Shown one piece after another: positions 1 through 8,543 of a DNA stretch of 60,095 nt. Numbering within the stretch: the stretch's first letter is position 1; each line of letters starts with the position of its first letter. Both the position numbers and the translations under genes were made by a program. The stretch is from Helicobacter valdiviensis (GTDB lineage Bacteria; Campylobacterota; Campylobacteria; Campylobacterales; Helicobacteraceae): assembly GCF_003245365.1 (NCBI RefSeq), contig NZ_NBIU01000009.1, forward strand, positions 1 through 60,095, written 5' to 3'. The notes under the pieces were generated by a model that was given only the letters and a program-made list of their open reading frames with translations, was not told the DNA's origin and did not search any database.

Positions 1-80
1 TATTTTTTAAGATTTTATGAATTATAAAATTATTATTTTTATATTCTAAATTTTATTTAATAATATTTATATTTGCTTTT

Positions 81-306
81 ATATCTGTATCTATTATTAG
101 TATCTATATCTATATCTATTTTTATATTTATATTGGTGTTTATATCTACATCTATATCTATATTGGCTATTGGTGTTTATATTTATATTTATTGTTAGTA
201 TTTATATTTATATCTATATCTATATTGGTGTTTATATTTATTTTTAGTATCTATATTTATTTTATATTGATATTGATATTTTATATCTATTTTTATATTT
301 ATATTG
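81..306. repeat. Degenerate hexamer-type AT repeat
   Basis: The sequence is built from 6-base units of the type TATATC/TATATT (TATCTA, TATTTA variants). The phrase TATTGGTGTTTATAT recurs three times, separated by runs of the hexamer, so there is a longer higher-order period of several tens of bases. The composition is almost entirely A/T. The repeat lies about 285 bp upstream of the recA start. Its function is unknown; slippage-generated satellite DNA is the simplest explanation. Confidence 0.75.
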
Positions 307-503
307 CATATAGTTTATTAATAAAGAATGTTTGTTTTAAGGTAAGTTAGATATTTTTTATATAGATTAAATACCAAAACTACATCTTTCAAATCTTATT
401 TGTTGTTTTTATTAAAAGAATTCTCGTTTAAGTTTTAGAATGAAAATTTTAAATTAATCTTTGAAAACTTTTTAAAATTACACTAAATTTATTTTTTTTT
501 GGC

Positions 504-509
504 TAGAAT
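504..509 (+). promoter_or_regulatory. Putative recA-eno operon -10 box
   Basis: TAGAAT follows a T-rich run and GGC, about 80 bp before recA. Helicobacter housekeeping promoters usually show a -10 box and an AT-rich upstream region rather than a -35 box, which fits. No LexA-type operator was recognised, as expected for Helicobacter. It is inferred from the sequence only. Confidence 0.4.
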
Positions 510-590
510 AAAGCTTTTATTTATGGATTTGCACTTTGCAAAGATTGTGGATAGCAATTCTTGCAATGATGGCACAAAATAGGAGAATAA

Positions 591-1631
591 ATGGCACTAG
601 ATGAAAACAAGCAAAAAGCAATTGAGCTTGCTATCAAACAAATTGATAAAGCCTTTGGCAAAGGTGCTCTTATTAGGCTTGGAGATAAACCTGTTGAGAA
701 AATTGATGCAATTAGCACCGGCTCTTTAGGCTTAGATATTGCACTAGGAATTGGCGGTATTCCAAAAGGAAGAATTATAGAAGTGTATGGACCTGAAAGC
801 TCTGGAAAAACCACTCTAGCACTACAAATTGTCGCAGAGTGCCAAAAAAATGGCGGTATTTGTGCATTTATTGATGCAGAACACGCTCTTGATGTAACCT
901 ATGCCAAAAGATTGGGGGTAGATGTAGAAAATTTACTTGTTTCTCAACCTGATTTTGGAGAACAAGCCTTAGAGATTCTAGAAACTCTTACAAGAAGTGG
1001 CGGTGTGGATTTAATTGTTATTGATTCAGTTGCCGCGCTCACTCCAAAAAGCGAAATTGAAGGCGATATGGGAGATCAGCATGTAGGACTTCAAGCAAGG
1101 CTTATGAGTCAAGCTCTGCGTAAAGTTACAGGTATTATCCACAAAATGAATACTACTGTAATCTTCATCAATCAAATCCGTATGAAAATTGGAGTAATGG
1201 GATATGGAAGTCCTGAAACCACTACTGGAGGAAATGCTTTAAAATTCTATGCGAGTGTTAGAGTAGATGTAAGACGCGTAGCCACCCTAAAACAAGGAGA
1301 ACAAAATATCGGCAACCGCGTTAAAGCAAAAGTTGTTAAAAACAAAGTTGCACCCCCCTTTAGAGGAGCAGAATTTGATATTATGTTTGGTGAAGGAATT
1401 AGCAAAGAGGGAGAACTCATTGACTATGGCGTCAAACTTGATATTGTAGATAAAAGCGGTGCATGGCTTAGCTATGGTGATAAAAAACTAGGGCAAGGCA
1501 AAGAAAATGCAAAAGCCTTCCTAAAAGAAAACAAAGAAATTGCACAAGAAATTGAAGATAAAATCAAAGCTTCTATCTCTATTACCGATGATTTGTCAAA
1601 TGGTGGAGATGAAGACGAACAAGAAGCATAA
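591..1631 (+). CDS. recA: Recombinase RecA
   Basis: RecA is the ATP-dependent strand-exchange protein of homologous recombination and recombinational repair, acting on single-stranded DNA in the cytoplasm. The 346-residue product has the normal family length. Walker A (GPESSGKT) is at residues 67-74, Walker B ([10 protein letters not shown]) at 141-150, and the DNA-binding L2 loop ([14 protein letters not shown]) at about 206-219. The C-terminus is acidic, as usual. The start is an ATG behind AGGAG. The stop is 15 bp before eno, so the two are probably co-transcribed. The identification is secure. Confidence 0.99.
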   Translation: MALDENKQKAIELAIKQIDKAFGKGALIRLGDKPVEKIDAISTGSLGLDIALGIGGIPKGRIIEVYGPESSGKTTLALQIVAECQKNGGICAFIDAEHALDVTYAKRLGVDVENLLVSQPDFGEQALEILETLTRSGGVDLIVIDSVAALTPKSEIEGDMGDQHVGLQARLMSQALRKVTGIIHKMNTTVIFINQIRMKIGVMGYGSPETTTGGNALKFYASVRVDVRRVATLKQGEQNIGNRVKAKVVKNKVAPPFRGAEFDIMFGEGISKEGELIDYGVKLDIVDKSGAWLSYGDKKLGQGKENAKAFLKENKEIAQEIEDKIKASISITDDLSNGGDEDEQEA

Positions 1632-1646
1632 TTTTAAGGAGAAAAG

Positions 1647-2918
1647 ATGAATTATATTGATGAAATACAAGCCCAAGAAGTTCTTGATAGTAGAGGTAAT
1701 CCAACAGTTAAAACAACCATTTTACTAAGTGATGGAAGCTCTGCAAGTGCTATTGTCCCCAGTGGTGCAAGCACTGGAAAAAGAGAAGCACTAGAATTGC
1801 GTGATGGTGACACTCGTTATCTTGGTAAAGGCGTTTTAAAAGCAGTAGAAAATGTAAATACTACCATTGCTGAAGAGCTTATTGGATTAAGTCCTTATGA
1901 TCAAAGTGCTATTGATAATCTTTTAATAGAGCTTGATGGCACGGATAATTTCTCAAAACTTGGTGCAAATGCAACTTTGGGCGTCTCTATGGCTTTAGCT
2001 AGAGTGGCGGCTAAAAGCTTGAATATCCCTCTTTATCGCTATCTAGGTGGAGCTAATGCACTTACTTTACCTACTCCTATGCTAAATATTATTAATGGTG
2101 GAAGCCATGCAGATAATACAGTAGATTTTCAAGAATATATGATTATGCCTATTGGATTTGATTGCTTTAGTGAAGCTATGAGAGCAAGTGCAGAAATCTA
2201 CCAGCACCTTAAAAAGCTTCTTAATGAGAAAAAGCATATTACAAGCATTGGCGATGAAGGCGGATTTGCTCCTAATTTAAAAACCAATGAAGAGCCTATC
2301 CAAGTAATTTTGGAAGCGGTTAAAAAAGCAGGTTATAAAGAAGGCGATCAAATTGCAATTGCTTTAGATGTTGCAAGCAGTGAGTTTGTAGATGAAAATG
2401 GTATCTATCATCTAAAAGGTGAAAACAGAAAGTTAAGCAATGAAGAGCTTATAGAATATTATGAAAATCTTATCAACAAATATCCTATTGTATCCATTGA
2501 AGATGGACTTAGTGAAGATGACTGGAATGGTTGGGAGAAACTTACCCAAAAACTTGGAAAAAAGATTCAACTAGTAGGCGATGATCTTTTTGTAACTAAT
2601 GCAAAAATTTTAGAAGAAGGGATTAATAAAAATATTGCCAATGCAGTTTTGATTAAACCTAACCAAATTGGAACAATTTCTCAAACTATGCAAACTATCC
2701 GCCTAGCACAAAGAAATAACTATAAATGTATTATGAGCCATAGAAGCGGAGAAAGCGAAGATGCCTTTATTGCTGATTTTGCCGTTGCACTCAATACTGG
2801 AGAAATTAAAACCGGCTCCACAGCAAGAAGTGAAAGAATGGCAAAATACAACAGACTTCTAGCTATTGAAAAAGAGCTAGCATATCCTATCTATTTAGGA
2901 AAGAAACTTTTTGGATAA
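1647..2918 (+). CDS. eno: Enolase
   Basis: Enolase interconverts 2-phosphoglycerate and phosphoenolpyruvate in glycolysis and gluconeogenesis, and is a cytoplasmic Mg-dependent enzyme. The 423-residue product is of typical length. Visible family motifs are the N-terminal DSRGNPT, the active-site GDEGGFAPN segment at 202-210, the catalytic Lys in LIKPNQIGT (about 337) and SHRSGE (364-369). An AAGGAG site precedes the ATG. The gene sits between recA and an FtsB-like gene, an arrangement I recall from Helicobacter pylori. The next gene starts inside its last codons. Confidence 0.99.
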   Translation: MNYIDEIQAQEVLDSRGNPTVKTTILLSDGSSASAIVPSGASTGKREALELRDGDTRYLGKGVLKAVENVNTTIAEELIGLSPYDQSAIDNLLIELDGTDNFSKLGANATLGVSMALARVAAKSLNIPLYRYLGGANALTLPTPMLNIINGGSHADNTVDFQEYMIMPIGFDCFSEAMRASAEIYQHLKKLLNEKKHITSIGDEGGFAPNLKTNEEPIQVILEAVKKAGYKEGDQIAIALDVASSEFVDENGIYHLKGENRKLSNEELIEYYENLINKYPIVSIEDGLSEDDWNGWEKLTQKLGKKIQLVGDDLFVTNAKILEEGINKNIANAVLIKPNQIGTISQTMQTIRLAQRNNYKCIMSHRSGESEDAFIADFAVALNTGEIKTGSTARSERMAKYNRLLAIEKELAYPIYLGKKLFG

Positions 2919-3156
2919 GACATTTCAAGTTAAGGGGGGATTTTATAGAATACTCCCCTTTTTAACATTGATTATATTAGTATGTATTCTTGCACTTTAT
3001 TTTGGCAATCTTCTTTTTGGAGAAAATTCTTTAAGTGTGCTACACAAACTAAAAAATAAAGAAGAATCTATAAGAATAGAAGTAGATCGTCTCATGAATG
3101 AAAATGCAAGATTACAAAAAGAACTTTTTGAACTCAAAGGATTGGAGCCAAAATGA
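2911..3156 (+). CDS. Small FtsB/DivIC-like membrane coiled-coil protein
   Basis: The 81-residue product has a short cytoplasmic N-terminus, one transmembrane helix (about residues 13-34) and a predicted coiled coil (about 42-77) rich in Lys, Glu and Leu. This is the architecture of the septum-formation initiators FtsB/DivIC, which act in the divisome with FtsL and FtsQ. The start is TTG and overlaps the end of eno by 8 bp; an AGGAAAG site lies upstream. It overlaps the next gene in an ATGA junction. Sequence identity to FtsB is too low to see by eye, so the family call rests on architecture and on its position after eno. Confidence 0.65.
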   Translation: MDKTFQVKGGFYRILPFLTLIILVCILALYFGNLLFGENSLSVLHKLKNKEESIRIEVDRLMNENARLQKELFELKGLEPK

Positions 3157-3959
3157 AAAAAATTATTCTTTTAGCCAGTTTAGTTACTTTAGCATTTGCA
3201 CAAGAACCCAAAGAGTTACCAGAAATTCCACCCATTTCTGAAGAATTACCAAAAACTCCTGCTAATACGCCCAAAACTCAAGAAATTCCAAAAATGGAAA
3301 ACAACACTACACAAACCAATAAGCAAGAATTAAATAAATCTATTGAATCTAAAGTGGCTAAAATTAATACAGCTTCAAATAATGAAAATGAAGGAAATGG
3401 AACAAGAAATCCTTTCACCCCCTTAATCACCCCAAAAGAAAGCGGGTTAATCTCTAACCAACCTGAACTTAGTCTTTTTACTAAAACGCAAATACAGCTT
3501 CCAAGCACTGCAAGGAAAATTACAAAAATCACTCTAACCTACCAAAATCTTGATGGTTCTATCTCTAATATTGAACAAGAGCTAAGTGGTGATATAGATT
3601 GGCATTTTCCTCTTATCCTCTCTCAAGAGTTGCAACCCAAAATCCAAATGCCTCCAAAAGTGGATTTTGAATTAGGAAAAGATTTTTTAGTGCATATCAA
3701 CAAAAATACCTTAAAAATTAAAACCAAACATAAACTACTTAGAGATTTTACTCTAGCATCTCCTATGCGTTTAATTCTTGATTTTGAAAACAAAAAAGGT
3801 GTGCCACAAAAAAGTAAATTTACCACAAAATTACCTATTGTTACTGAAGGAACTTTACAAAACCATTTAGATTTTTATCGTGTTAGTCTTGTGTTAGATG
3901 GACAATACAACTACACGCTAAAAAACACACAAGAAGGGCTTGAAATTGAATTTAACTAA
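3153..3959 (+). CDS. AMIN-domain periplasmic protein
   Basis: The 268-residue product starts with a signal peptide ([16 protein letters not shown]) and then a long Pro/Glu/Thr/Asn-rich linker (about residues 17-95). The second half (about 165-268) is a beta-rich AMIN-type domain with a hydrophobic PMRLILDFE strand. AMIN domains bind peptidoglycan or secretin partners in the periplasm, and here the domain is not followed by an amidase, so this is an AMIN-only protein. It overlaps the FtsB-like gene by 4 bp and aroK by 20 bp, so it lies in a tightly packed operon. Its precise role is unknown. Confidence 0.7.
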   Translation: MKKIILLASLVTLAFAQEPKELPEIPPISEELPKTPANTPKTQEIPKMENNTTQTNKQELNKSIESKVAKINTASNNENEGNGTRNPFTPLITPKESGLISNQPELSLFTKTQIQLPSTARKITKITLTYQNLDGSISNIEQELSGDIDWHFPLILSQELQPKIQMPPKVDFELGKDFLVHINKNTLKIKTKHKLLRDFTLASPMRLILDFENKKGVPQKSKFTTKLPIVTEGTLQNHLDFYRVSLVLDGQYNYTLKNTQEGLEIEFN

Positions 3960-4437
3960 TATTGTCCTTATAGGCTTTATGGGAAGTGGCAAAAGCACGC
4001 TTTCTAAAACTCTCTACCAACAAAGCAAACGCTTGATTTTAGACAGTGACAATATTATCCAAAATAATGAAAATCTAAGCATTAATGAGATTTTTGCTAC
4101 AAAGGGTGAGCAATATTTTAGAAATTTAGAAAAAGAATTTTGTCAATTCTGCTCTTTAAATATTCAAAATTGCATTATCGCAACTGGTGGAGGAATGCCA
4201 AGTGTATGCGATGTAAAAACAATGGGAAAAGTTTTTTATCTTGAATTAGAATTTGAAGAATTGCTAAAAAGATTAAATCCGCAAGAACTAGCAAAACGCC
4301 CCCTCTTTAGCGATACTAACAAAGCCTATAAACTCTATTTAGAACGCAAAGATATTTACACAAAAAGTGCGCACATCACGCTAGATGCTACAAAATCTCT
4401 TGCAAATCTAAGCAAGACTATTTTAAGCTCCCTATGA
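3940..4437 (+). CDS. aroK: Shikimate kinase
   Basis: Shikimate kinase phosphorylates shikimate at the 3-position using ATP, the fifth step of the chorismate pathway. The 165-residue product has the P-loop GFMGSGKST at residues 12-20, the shikimate-binding Asp region LDSDN near 34-38, the glycine triplet ATGGGMP at 81-87 and an Arg-containing lid (KRPLF). The start is TTG, inside the end of the AMIN gene, chosen because the frame places the P-loop at the normal distance from the N-terminus and an AAGAAGGG site precedes it. It shares an ATGA junction with the next gene. Confidence 0.95.
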   Translation: MKLNLTNIVLIGFMGSGKSTLSKTLYQQSKRLILDSDNIIQNNENLSINEIFATKGEQYFRNLEKEFCQFCSLNIQNCIIATGGGMPSVCDVKTMGKVFYLELEFEELLKRLNPQELAKRPLFSDTNKAYKLYLERKDIYTKSAHITLDATKSLANLSKTILSSL

Positions 4438-5447
4438 ATATTCTAATCCGTCTTCCAAACTGGCTAGGAGATGCTATTATGGCAAGCTATGCTTTAGAAC
4501 TCCTCTACCAAAGCTATCCTAATGCCAAATTTTATCTAGTGGGATCGCAAGTGGCTTGCGAGCTATATAAAAACCTCAAAAACACTACAGTCTTACAAGA
4601 TAGAAGCAAACAAGCAAAATGCAGAATTTATTCACTTTTTAAACTTGCTAGATCCATTCCGCCTTGTGATTTATCATTTAGCTTTCAAAATAATTTTCTC
4701 TCGGCACTTTTTTTGCGTTTTAACAATGCCAAAGTGCGTGTAGGCTATAAAAATGAAATGCGTTCTTTCTTGCTTACCCATAGTTTTAAAAAAGAAAAGT
4801 CTTTGCATGAAGTTTTAGTTTTTGCCACTCTCATAAAGCCCTTTGCAACAATCCAATTAACCCCTAAGCTTTATTTAAAAAAACCTAAAATTTCCTTACC
4901 CCTTTTGCAAGATGCAAATAAAATTGCAGGGATAAATCCAGGGGCAGCTTTTGGCAGTGCTAAGCGTTGGAGTGAAGAGAATTTTGCTAAAGTTGCAATC
5001 TATCTACACCAACAGGGCTATAAAATTTTACTTTTTGGCGGAATTAATGAGATAGAAATCACAAAACGCATTCTTGCGCTTTTAGATTTCAAAGAAGAGG
5101 TTTTAAATCTTTGTGGCAAAACAGATATACAAACCCTTCTTGCTTATTTTGCAAAACTAGATCTTTTGGTTACAAATGATAGTGGTCCTATGCATATTGG
5201 TGCTGCTTTTAATATCCCTATGGTAGCTATTTTTGGTCCTACAAATGATAGTGAAACTTCTCCTTTTGGCTCCAAAAATGCACATATTATCTCACTAAAA
5301 ACCTTAGGCAATCCTCTTTCTTGTATGCCTTGCAAAAAACGCACTTGCCCTATTCCCAAACATGATAAATCCCACCATCAATGTATGCAAGCCTTAAAGC
5401 CAGAATTTGTTATTAGCAAAATTCAATCCCTTATAAGCGACTTTTAA
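4434..5447 (+). CDS. waaF: Lipopolysaccharide heptosyltransferase II (WaaF-like)
   Basis: The enzyme adds the second L-glycero-D-manno-heptose to the inner core of lipopolysaccharide at the cytoplasmic face of the inner membrane. The 337-residue product is a GT9-family (GT-B fold) protein. It shows the N-terminal IRLPNWLGDAIMA motif, GINPGAAFGSAKRW in the middle and the nucleotide-sugar binding VTNDSGPMHIGAA followed by FGPT in the C-terminal half. The ATG overlaps the aroK stop (ATGA), so translation is probably coupled. Heptosyltransferase I is the main alternative, but the LPNWLGD motif favours type II. Confidence 0.88.
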   Translation: MNILIRLPNWLGDAIMASYALELLYQSYPNAKFYLVGSQVACELYKNLKNTTVLQDRSKQAKCRIYSLFKLARSIPPCDLSFSFQNNFLSALFLRFNNAKVRVGYKNEMRSFLLTHSFKKEKSLHEVLVFATLIKPFATIQLTPKLYLKKPKISLPLLQDANKIAGINPGAAFGSAKRWSEENFAKVAIYLHQQGYKILLFGGINEIEITKRILALLDFKEEVLNLCGKTDIQTLLAYFAKLDLLVTNDSGPMHIGAAFNIPMVAIFGPTNDSETSPFGSKNAHIISLKTLGNPLSCMPCKKRTCPIPKHDKSHHQCMQALKPEFVISKIQSLISDF

Positions 5448-5484
5448 CTAAAATCTTCTAGAAAAATACTACAAAGAGAAAATT

Positions 5485-6348
5485 ATGAAAAAAATAATTA
5501 ACTTAGGACATTCACCTGATGCAGATGATATTTTTATGTATTATGCAATTGCATTTGGCTGGGTAGGAGGAGATATTAACTTCCACAATCAAGCACTAGA
5601 CATTCAAACTCTCAATAAAATGGCTTTAGAAAATCTTTTAGATATTTCTGCAATTTCTTTTGCTACTTATCCATTACTTTTTAAAGAACAAGCCCTCCTT
5701 AGAACGGGAGTAAGCTTTGGTAATGGATATGGCCCAAAACTTGTAAAAAAACGCACCAAAACACTCAAAAAAAATTTTAAAGTAGCTTTAAGTGGAGAGC
5801 ACACAACCAACGCCTTGCTTTTTAAAATTGCCTATCCAGAAGCTAGGATTATCTACAAAAATTTTCTAGAAATAGAAAAAGCAATTTTAGAAGATGAAGT
5901 AGATGCAGGAGTTTTAATCCATGAATCCATTTTAAATTTTGATGAAAGCTTAGAAGTAGAAAGAGAAATTTGGGATATTTGGTGCGAACTCAATAAAGAA
6001 GAACTACCTCTGCCACTTGGTGGAATGTGTATTTTACGCTCAATTCCCCTAAGTTTAGCCATTAGATTAGAAGATATTTTAACCAAAGCTGTAGAAGTCG
6101 CACTCAAAAACAAGCCCTTGCTTTCAAAAATGCTTTTAGAGAGAAATCTTATCCGCGTGGATGCTAAAATACTCAATCATTATTTAAATCTCTATGCTAA
6201 TGAAGATTCTAAAACACTTAGTTCCATACAAATTAAGGCTTTAGATAGTCTTTTTAAAATTGGTTATGAAAAAGGGATTTACCCTCAAATCATTCATACT
6301 CAAGACTGCTTTATCCCCAAAGAATATGCTTCTTTAAGAACTATTTAA
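5485..6348 (+). CDS. mqnD: 1,4-dihydroxy-6-naphthoate synthase (MqnD)
   Basis: MqnD converts cyclic dehypoxanthinyl futalosine to 1,4-dihydroxy-6-naphthoate in the futalosine route to menaquinone, the respiratory quinone of Helicobacter and Campylobacter. The 287-residue product begins with the family hallmark LGHSPDADD (MqnA lacks this SPDADD form). It has a periplasmic-binding-protein-like fold with GVLIHE in the middle and LPLPLGG at about residues 170-176. An AGAGAA site precedes the ATG. The gene converges on the TonB-like gene with a 4-bp overlap of stop codons. Confidence 0.92.
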   Translation: MKKIINLGHSPDADDIFMYYAIAFGWVGGDINFHNQALDIQTLNKMALENLLDISAISFATYPLLFKEQALLRTGVSFGNGYGPKLVKKRTKTLKKNFKVALSGEHTTNALLFKIAYPEARIIYKNFLEIEKAILEDEVDAGVLIHESILNFDESLEVEREIWDIWCELNKEELPLPLGGMCILRSIPLSLAIRLEDILTKAVEVALKNKPLLSKMLLERNLIRVDAKILNHYLNLYANEDSKTLSSIQIKALDSLFKIGYEKGIYPQIIHTQDCFIPKEYASLRTI

Positions 6349-7190
6349 TAAATACGATACATTACCTTTATTCTAATTTTTGTCTTTACACTAGGATAAG
6401 GGTAGTCTTTATAAGCAATTTCTATAGTTTTAACACTATTATCATCTAAAAGCCTATAACCACTAGGAGTTAAAAGTCTCAAATCTGAAATATCCCCATT
6501 AGGATACAAATAAAACTCCACAATATTGTCCCCATGTTGCCCTATTTTACCTGCTATTGCTGGATATTTTAAATACTTTTGCGTAATTCTTCCTATACCA
6601 CTTAAATTGTCTTCAATAAATTTTCTCTCTTCTTTAGAAAGAGAATACAAATCTTCTCCATAAAGCTCTTCAATCTCTTGAGAAGCCATATCATTAGAGT
6701 ATTGATACAAAGAAGGACTAGAGTTTTTAGGCTTAATATCATAAGCACTTGGAGAATTAGATTTTTTAGATTGCTGTGGAATTTGTGTGGTTGTAGATTG
6801 ATTAAGTTTTTGTATAAGCTCTTGATTATCATTGCTATTTTGAGTTGGTTTTTTAGGCTCTTTTTTGATAGCTTTTTGATTAGTTGGTTTTGTAGCAGTT
6901 GTTTTGGTTGGCTCTTTAGGCTTATTTTGCTGTTTTATGTCTTCTTTTATAGGTGTTGGCTGCTTTTGTGGAGCAGGAGTTTGAGGATTATTATTAGAGG
7001 AATTTGCATTTTGTGGTTGCACGCCTTTAGAAAATTTAAAATCCTTAATATTAATGCGTTTGCCCTCATTATTTCCATGCTTTAGTTGATTGAGTTCCTT
7101 ATTTGGAAACTCAACAAAAATTAAAACAATAATCAAAATATGCAATAAAAGAGAGATAAAAAGTGCAAAAAGCTCTCTTCTTTGCATCAA
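6345..7190 (-). CDS. TonB-like energy-transducer family protein
   Basis: The 281-residue product has one N-terminal transmembrane helix (about residues 8-26) and a long Lys/Pro/Gln/Asn-rich periplasmic linker (about 40-165). A compact C-terminal domain of about 85 residues follows, with the TonB-type pattern of small strands ending in IRIKVMYRIY. TonB proteins couple the proton-motive force to outer-membrane transport. It is the last gene of a CheX-like/fliN/fliO-like run and not beside exbB/exbD, so a structural role linked to the flagellar or envelope machinery is possible. It starts 3 bp after the fliO-like stop codon. Confidence 0.7.
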   Translation of the reverse strand: MMQRRELFALFISLLLHILIIVLIFVEFPNKELNQLKHGNNEGKRINIKDFKFSKGVQPQNANSSNNNPQTPAPQKQPTPIKEDIKQQNKPKEPTKTTATKPTNQKAIKKEPKKPTQNSNDNQELIQKLNQSTTTQIPQQSKKSNSPSAYDIKPKNSSPSLYQYSNDMASQEIEELYGEDLYSLSKEERKFIEDNLSGIGRITQKYLKYPAIAGKIGQHGDNIVEFYLYPNGDISDLRLLTPSGYRLLDDNSVKTIEIAYKDYPYPSVKTKIRIKVMYRIY

Positions 7191-7193
7191 TTC

Positions 7194-7655
7194 TTATCTT
7201 TCACTCTCTTGTTTTAAGCATTCTTCAAAATCTTGATATTTATCAAGCAAAACAACATTATTAGAACTTATGGCTAGAACATAGCAAGTTTTTTGTATTT
7301 TCACAACAACAATTTTAGTATTTAAATTCAAATTTGCCTCATAAAGTATTTTAATATTTGCCCCCTTTTTTAAAACAAAACCTACTTTTTGAGATCTTTT
7401 TTTAAAATACCAAAGAAAAACAAGAAGTGAAGCAAGAACAAAAATCACACCTAAATATTGAATTTTATTAACCGATTCCAAAGGGGATTGTGCCATAGCA
7501 AAAGGAAAAGTAATATTGCCCTCTTTTTGCATTTTTTCTTGGTATTCCAAATGCGTTTGTGATTGCAACTGTTTGATAGCCATTTCTTCTTTTGTAAGAT
7601 TTCCCTCCGCATACAAAAAGAGGCAAAAACCAATAAAAGCTAATAAAACCCTCAT
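7194..7655 (-). CDS. FliO-like flagellar export membrane protein
   Basis: The 153-residue product has a signal-like N-terminal hydrophobic segment (residues 3-16), a periplasmic region of about 65 residues, a single transmembrane helix (about 68-88) followed by KKR, and a small beta-rich cytoplasmic domain. This is the layout of FliO, which helps assemble the FliPQR export gate of the flagellar type III apparatus. It overlaps fliN by 4 bp. FliO is poorly conserved, so the call rests on topology and neighbours. Confidence 0.6.
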   Translation of the reverse strand: MRVLLAFIGFCLFLYAEGNLTKEEMAIKQLQSQTHLEYQEKMQKEGNITFPFAMAQSPLESVNKIQYLGVIFVLASLLVFLWYFKKRSQKVGFVLKKGANIKILYEANLNLNTKIVVVKIQKTCYVLAISSNNVVLLDKYQDFEECLKQESER

Positions 7656-8011
7656 ACAGAACCAATACTCTCACGCGTAAGATAATAAATAATGGCATTA
7701 GAATCTAAAATTTCATTCACACGAATAGCAAGATTTTTTTCATATACCATAACTTCACCTTTTCCAACAATTCTACCATTAATAAAAATCTCCACACTCT
7801 CACCTGCTGGTTTTTGTAAATCAATAATAGAACCTTTCTCAAAGCGTAAAATATCCATCAATGGAACTTTAGTAACGCCAAGTTCCGCACAGAATACCAC
7901 ACCCATATCCAAAAGTCCGCCATAATTATTAATAATCCCCTCTAAATAGCGTGCCAAATCTTCTTGTTTGGGAGCTTGAATTTTAGCTAGTGTAAATTCA
8001 TCTGCTGGCAT
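7652..8011 (-). CDS. fliN: Flagellar motor switch protein FliN
   Basis: FliN forms the lower rim of the flagellar C-ring and takes part in export and in switching rotation. The product is 119 residues from the ATG at 8011, preceded by AAAGGAG. The frame extends further upstream to 8062, but that start lacks a site and would overlap the end of the CheX-like gene. The C-terminal half is a SpoA domain with DMGVVFCAELGVTK, the IDLQKPAGE turn and VNEILDS near the end. The preceding gene lies 10 bp upstream and the fliO-like gene overlaps by 4 bp, indicating one operon. Confidence 0.93.
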   Translation of the reverse strand: MPADEFTLAKIQAPKQEDLARYLEGIINNYGGLLDMGVVFCAELGVTKVPLMDILRFEKGSIIDLQKPAGESVEIFINGRIVGKGEVMVYEKNLAIRVNEILDSNAIIYYLTRESIGSV

Positions 8012-8021
8012 TTTTACTCCT

Positions 8022-8438
8022 TTAAAAATTATGCAAATAAAGTGAACAGCTAGTATTAGCAACTCTAAAATTTAAACTTTTACATTCTTTGGTGCTAAAC
8101 TCTCCCATTCCAAAAATATTAGGGGTGCTAATATTAAAACTAATTCCTTCTTTAATTGCCAATACTTTACTTAAGCCTACTGTAAGATTAGCAATCTCTT
8201 GCGAAAGATCTCTTAAGGTTAAATCATCTGGATCATCATCACCCAGCATTTGAAGTGCCATTAAAGCAAGAAATTCTTTTGAACATACAAAAGTTACCTT
8301 TAAGCGACTTTGATTTTCATAAATCATTTCAATATTAGACAAATATCCTAAATTTAATTCTGCTTCTCCACACTCCAATTCCATCTGCATTGTATCATTG
8401 ATTACTTGCCCAAAAGCCTCTTGTAGTATTTCTAGCAA
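8022..8438 (-). CDS. CheX-like chemotaxis phosphatase-family protein
   Basis: The 138-residue product resembles the CheX/CheC family of CheY-P phosphatases. It has an alpha-beta domain with LRDLSQEIANLTVGLSKV at about residues 77-94, which carries the E..N spacing that in CheX marks the catalytic pair. The start is TTG; AAGG lies 9 bp upstream and a strong promoter starts just before it. It heads the operon with fliN, which fits a role in motor switching. Whether it is an active phosphatase cannot be judged from sequence alone. Confidence 0.6.
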   Translation of the reverse strand: MLEILQEAFGQVINDTMQMELECGEAELNLGYLSNIEMIYENQSRLKVTFVCSKEFLALMALQMLGDDDPDDLTLRDLSQEIANLTVGLSKVLAIKEGISFNISTPNIFGMGEFSTKECKSLNFRVANTSCSLYLHNF

Positions 8439-8466
8439 CTCTTACACCTTATTTGTTTTAAGAAGA

Positions 8467-8472
8467 TTATAG
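8467..8472 (-). promoter_or_regulatory. Extended -10 promoter of the CheX-like/fliN operon
   Basis: On the minus strand the sequence reads TGCTATAAT, a perfect extended -10 box. The predicted transcript starts near 8460, about 22 nt before the TTG start of the CheX-like gene. No flagellar sigma-54 or sigma-28 element was recognised here, so the operon looks housekeeping-expressed. Confidence 0.7.
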
Positions 8473-8517
8473 CAAATTATAGTAATAAATGAAAGTTTTA
8501 ATAAGAAAGTATTAGAA

Positions 8518-8538
8518 AACTAGCCTTAAAGGCTAGTT
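8518..8538 (-). terminator. Terminator of petABC
   Basis: An 8-bp perfect stem (AACTAGCC/GGCTAGTT) with a 5-base loop lies 6 bp after the petC stop. On the minus strand it runs into a TTTTC tail. It ends the petABC transcript just before the promoter of the CheX-like gene. Confidence 0.75.
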
Positions 8539-8543
8539 AAATT

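Larger units (their letters stand above)
1..590. other. AT-rich non-coding region upstream of recA
   Basis: I see no gene in this stretch. The first part (about 81-306) is a low-complexity repeat, listed separately. The part nearest recA holds a plausible promoter (504-509) and, at 543-570, a small imperfect hairpin that resembles the REP-like elements found after uvrB. Reading frames in the repeat are open only by virtue of composition; they lack start codons with ribosome binding sites. Confidence 0.8.

Noticed and set aside
81-306. The hexamer repeat as a coding repeat (alternating Asp-Ile or Tyr-Lys).
   Set aside because: Stops interrupt every frame within the repeat, and there is no start with a ribosome binding site.
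6678-7085. A 135-codon plus-strand frame opposite the TonB-like gene.
   Set aside because: It is the shadow of a Lys/Pro/Asn-rich linker, without a ribosome binding site, and gives an implausible Phe/Leu/Arg-rich protein.
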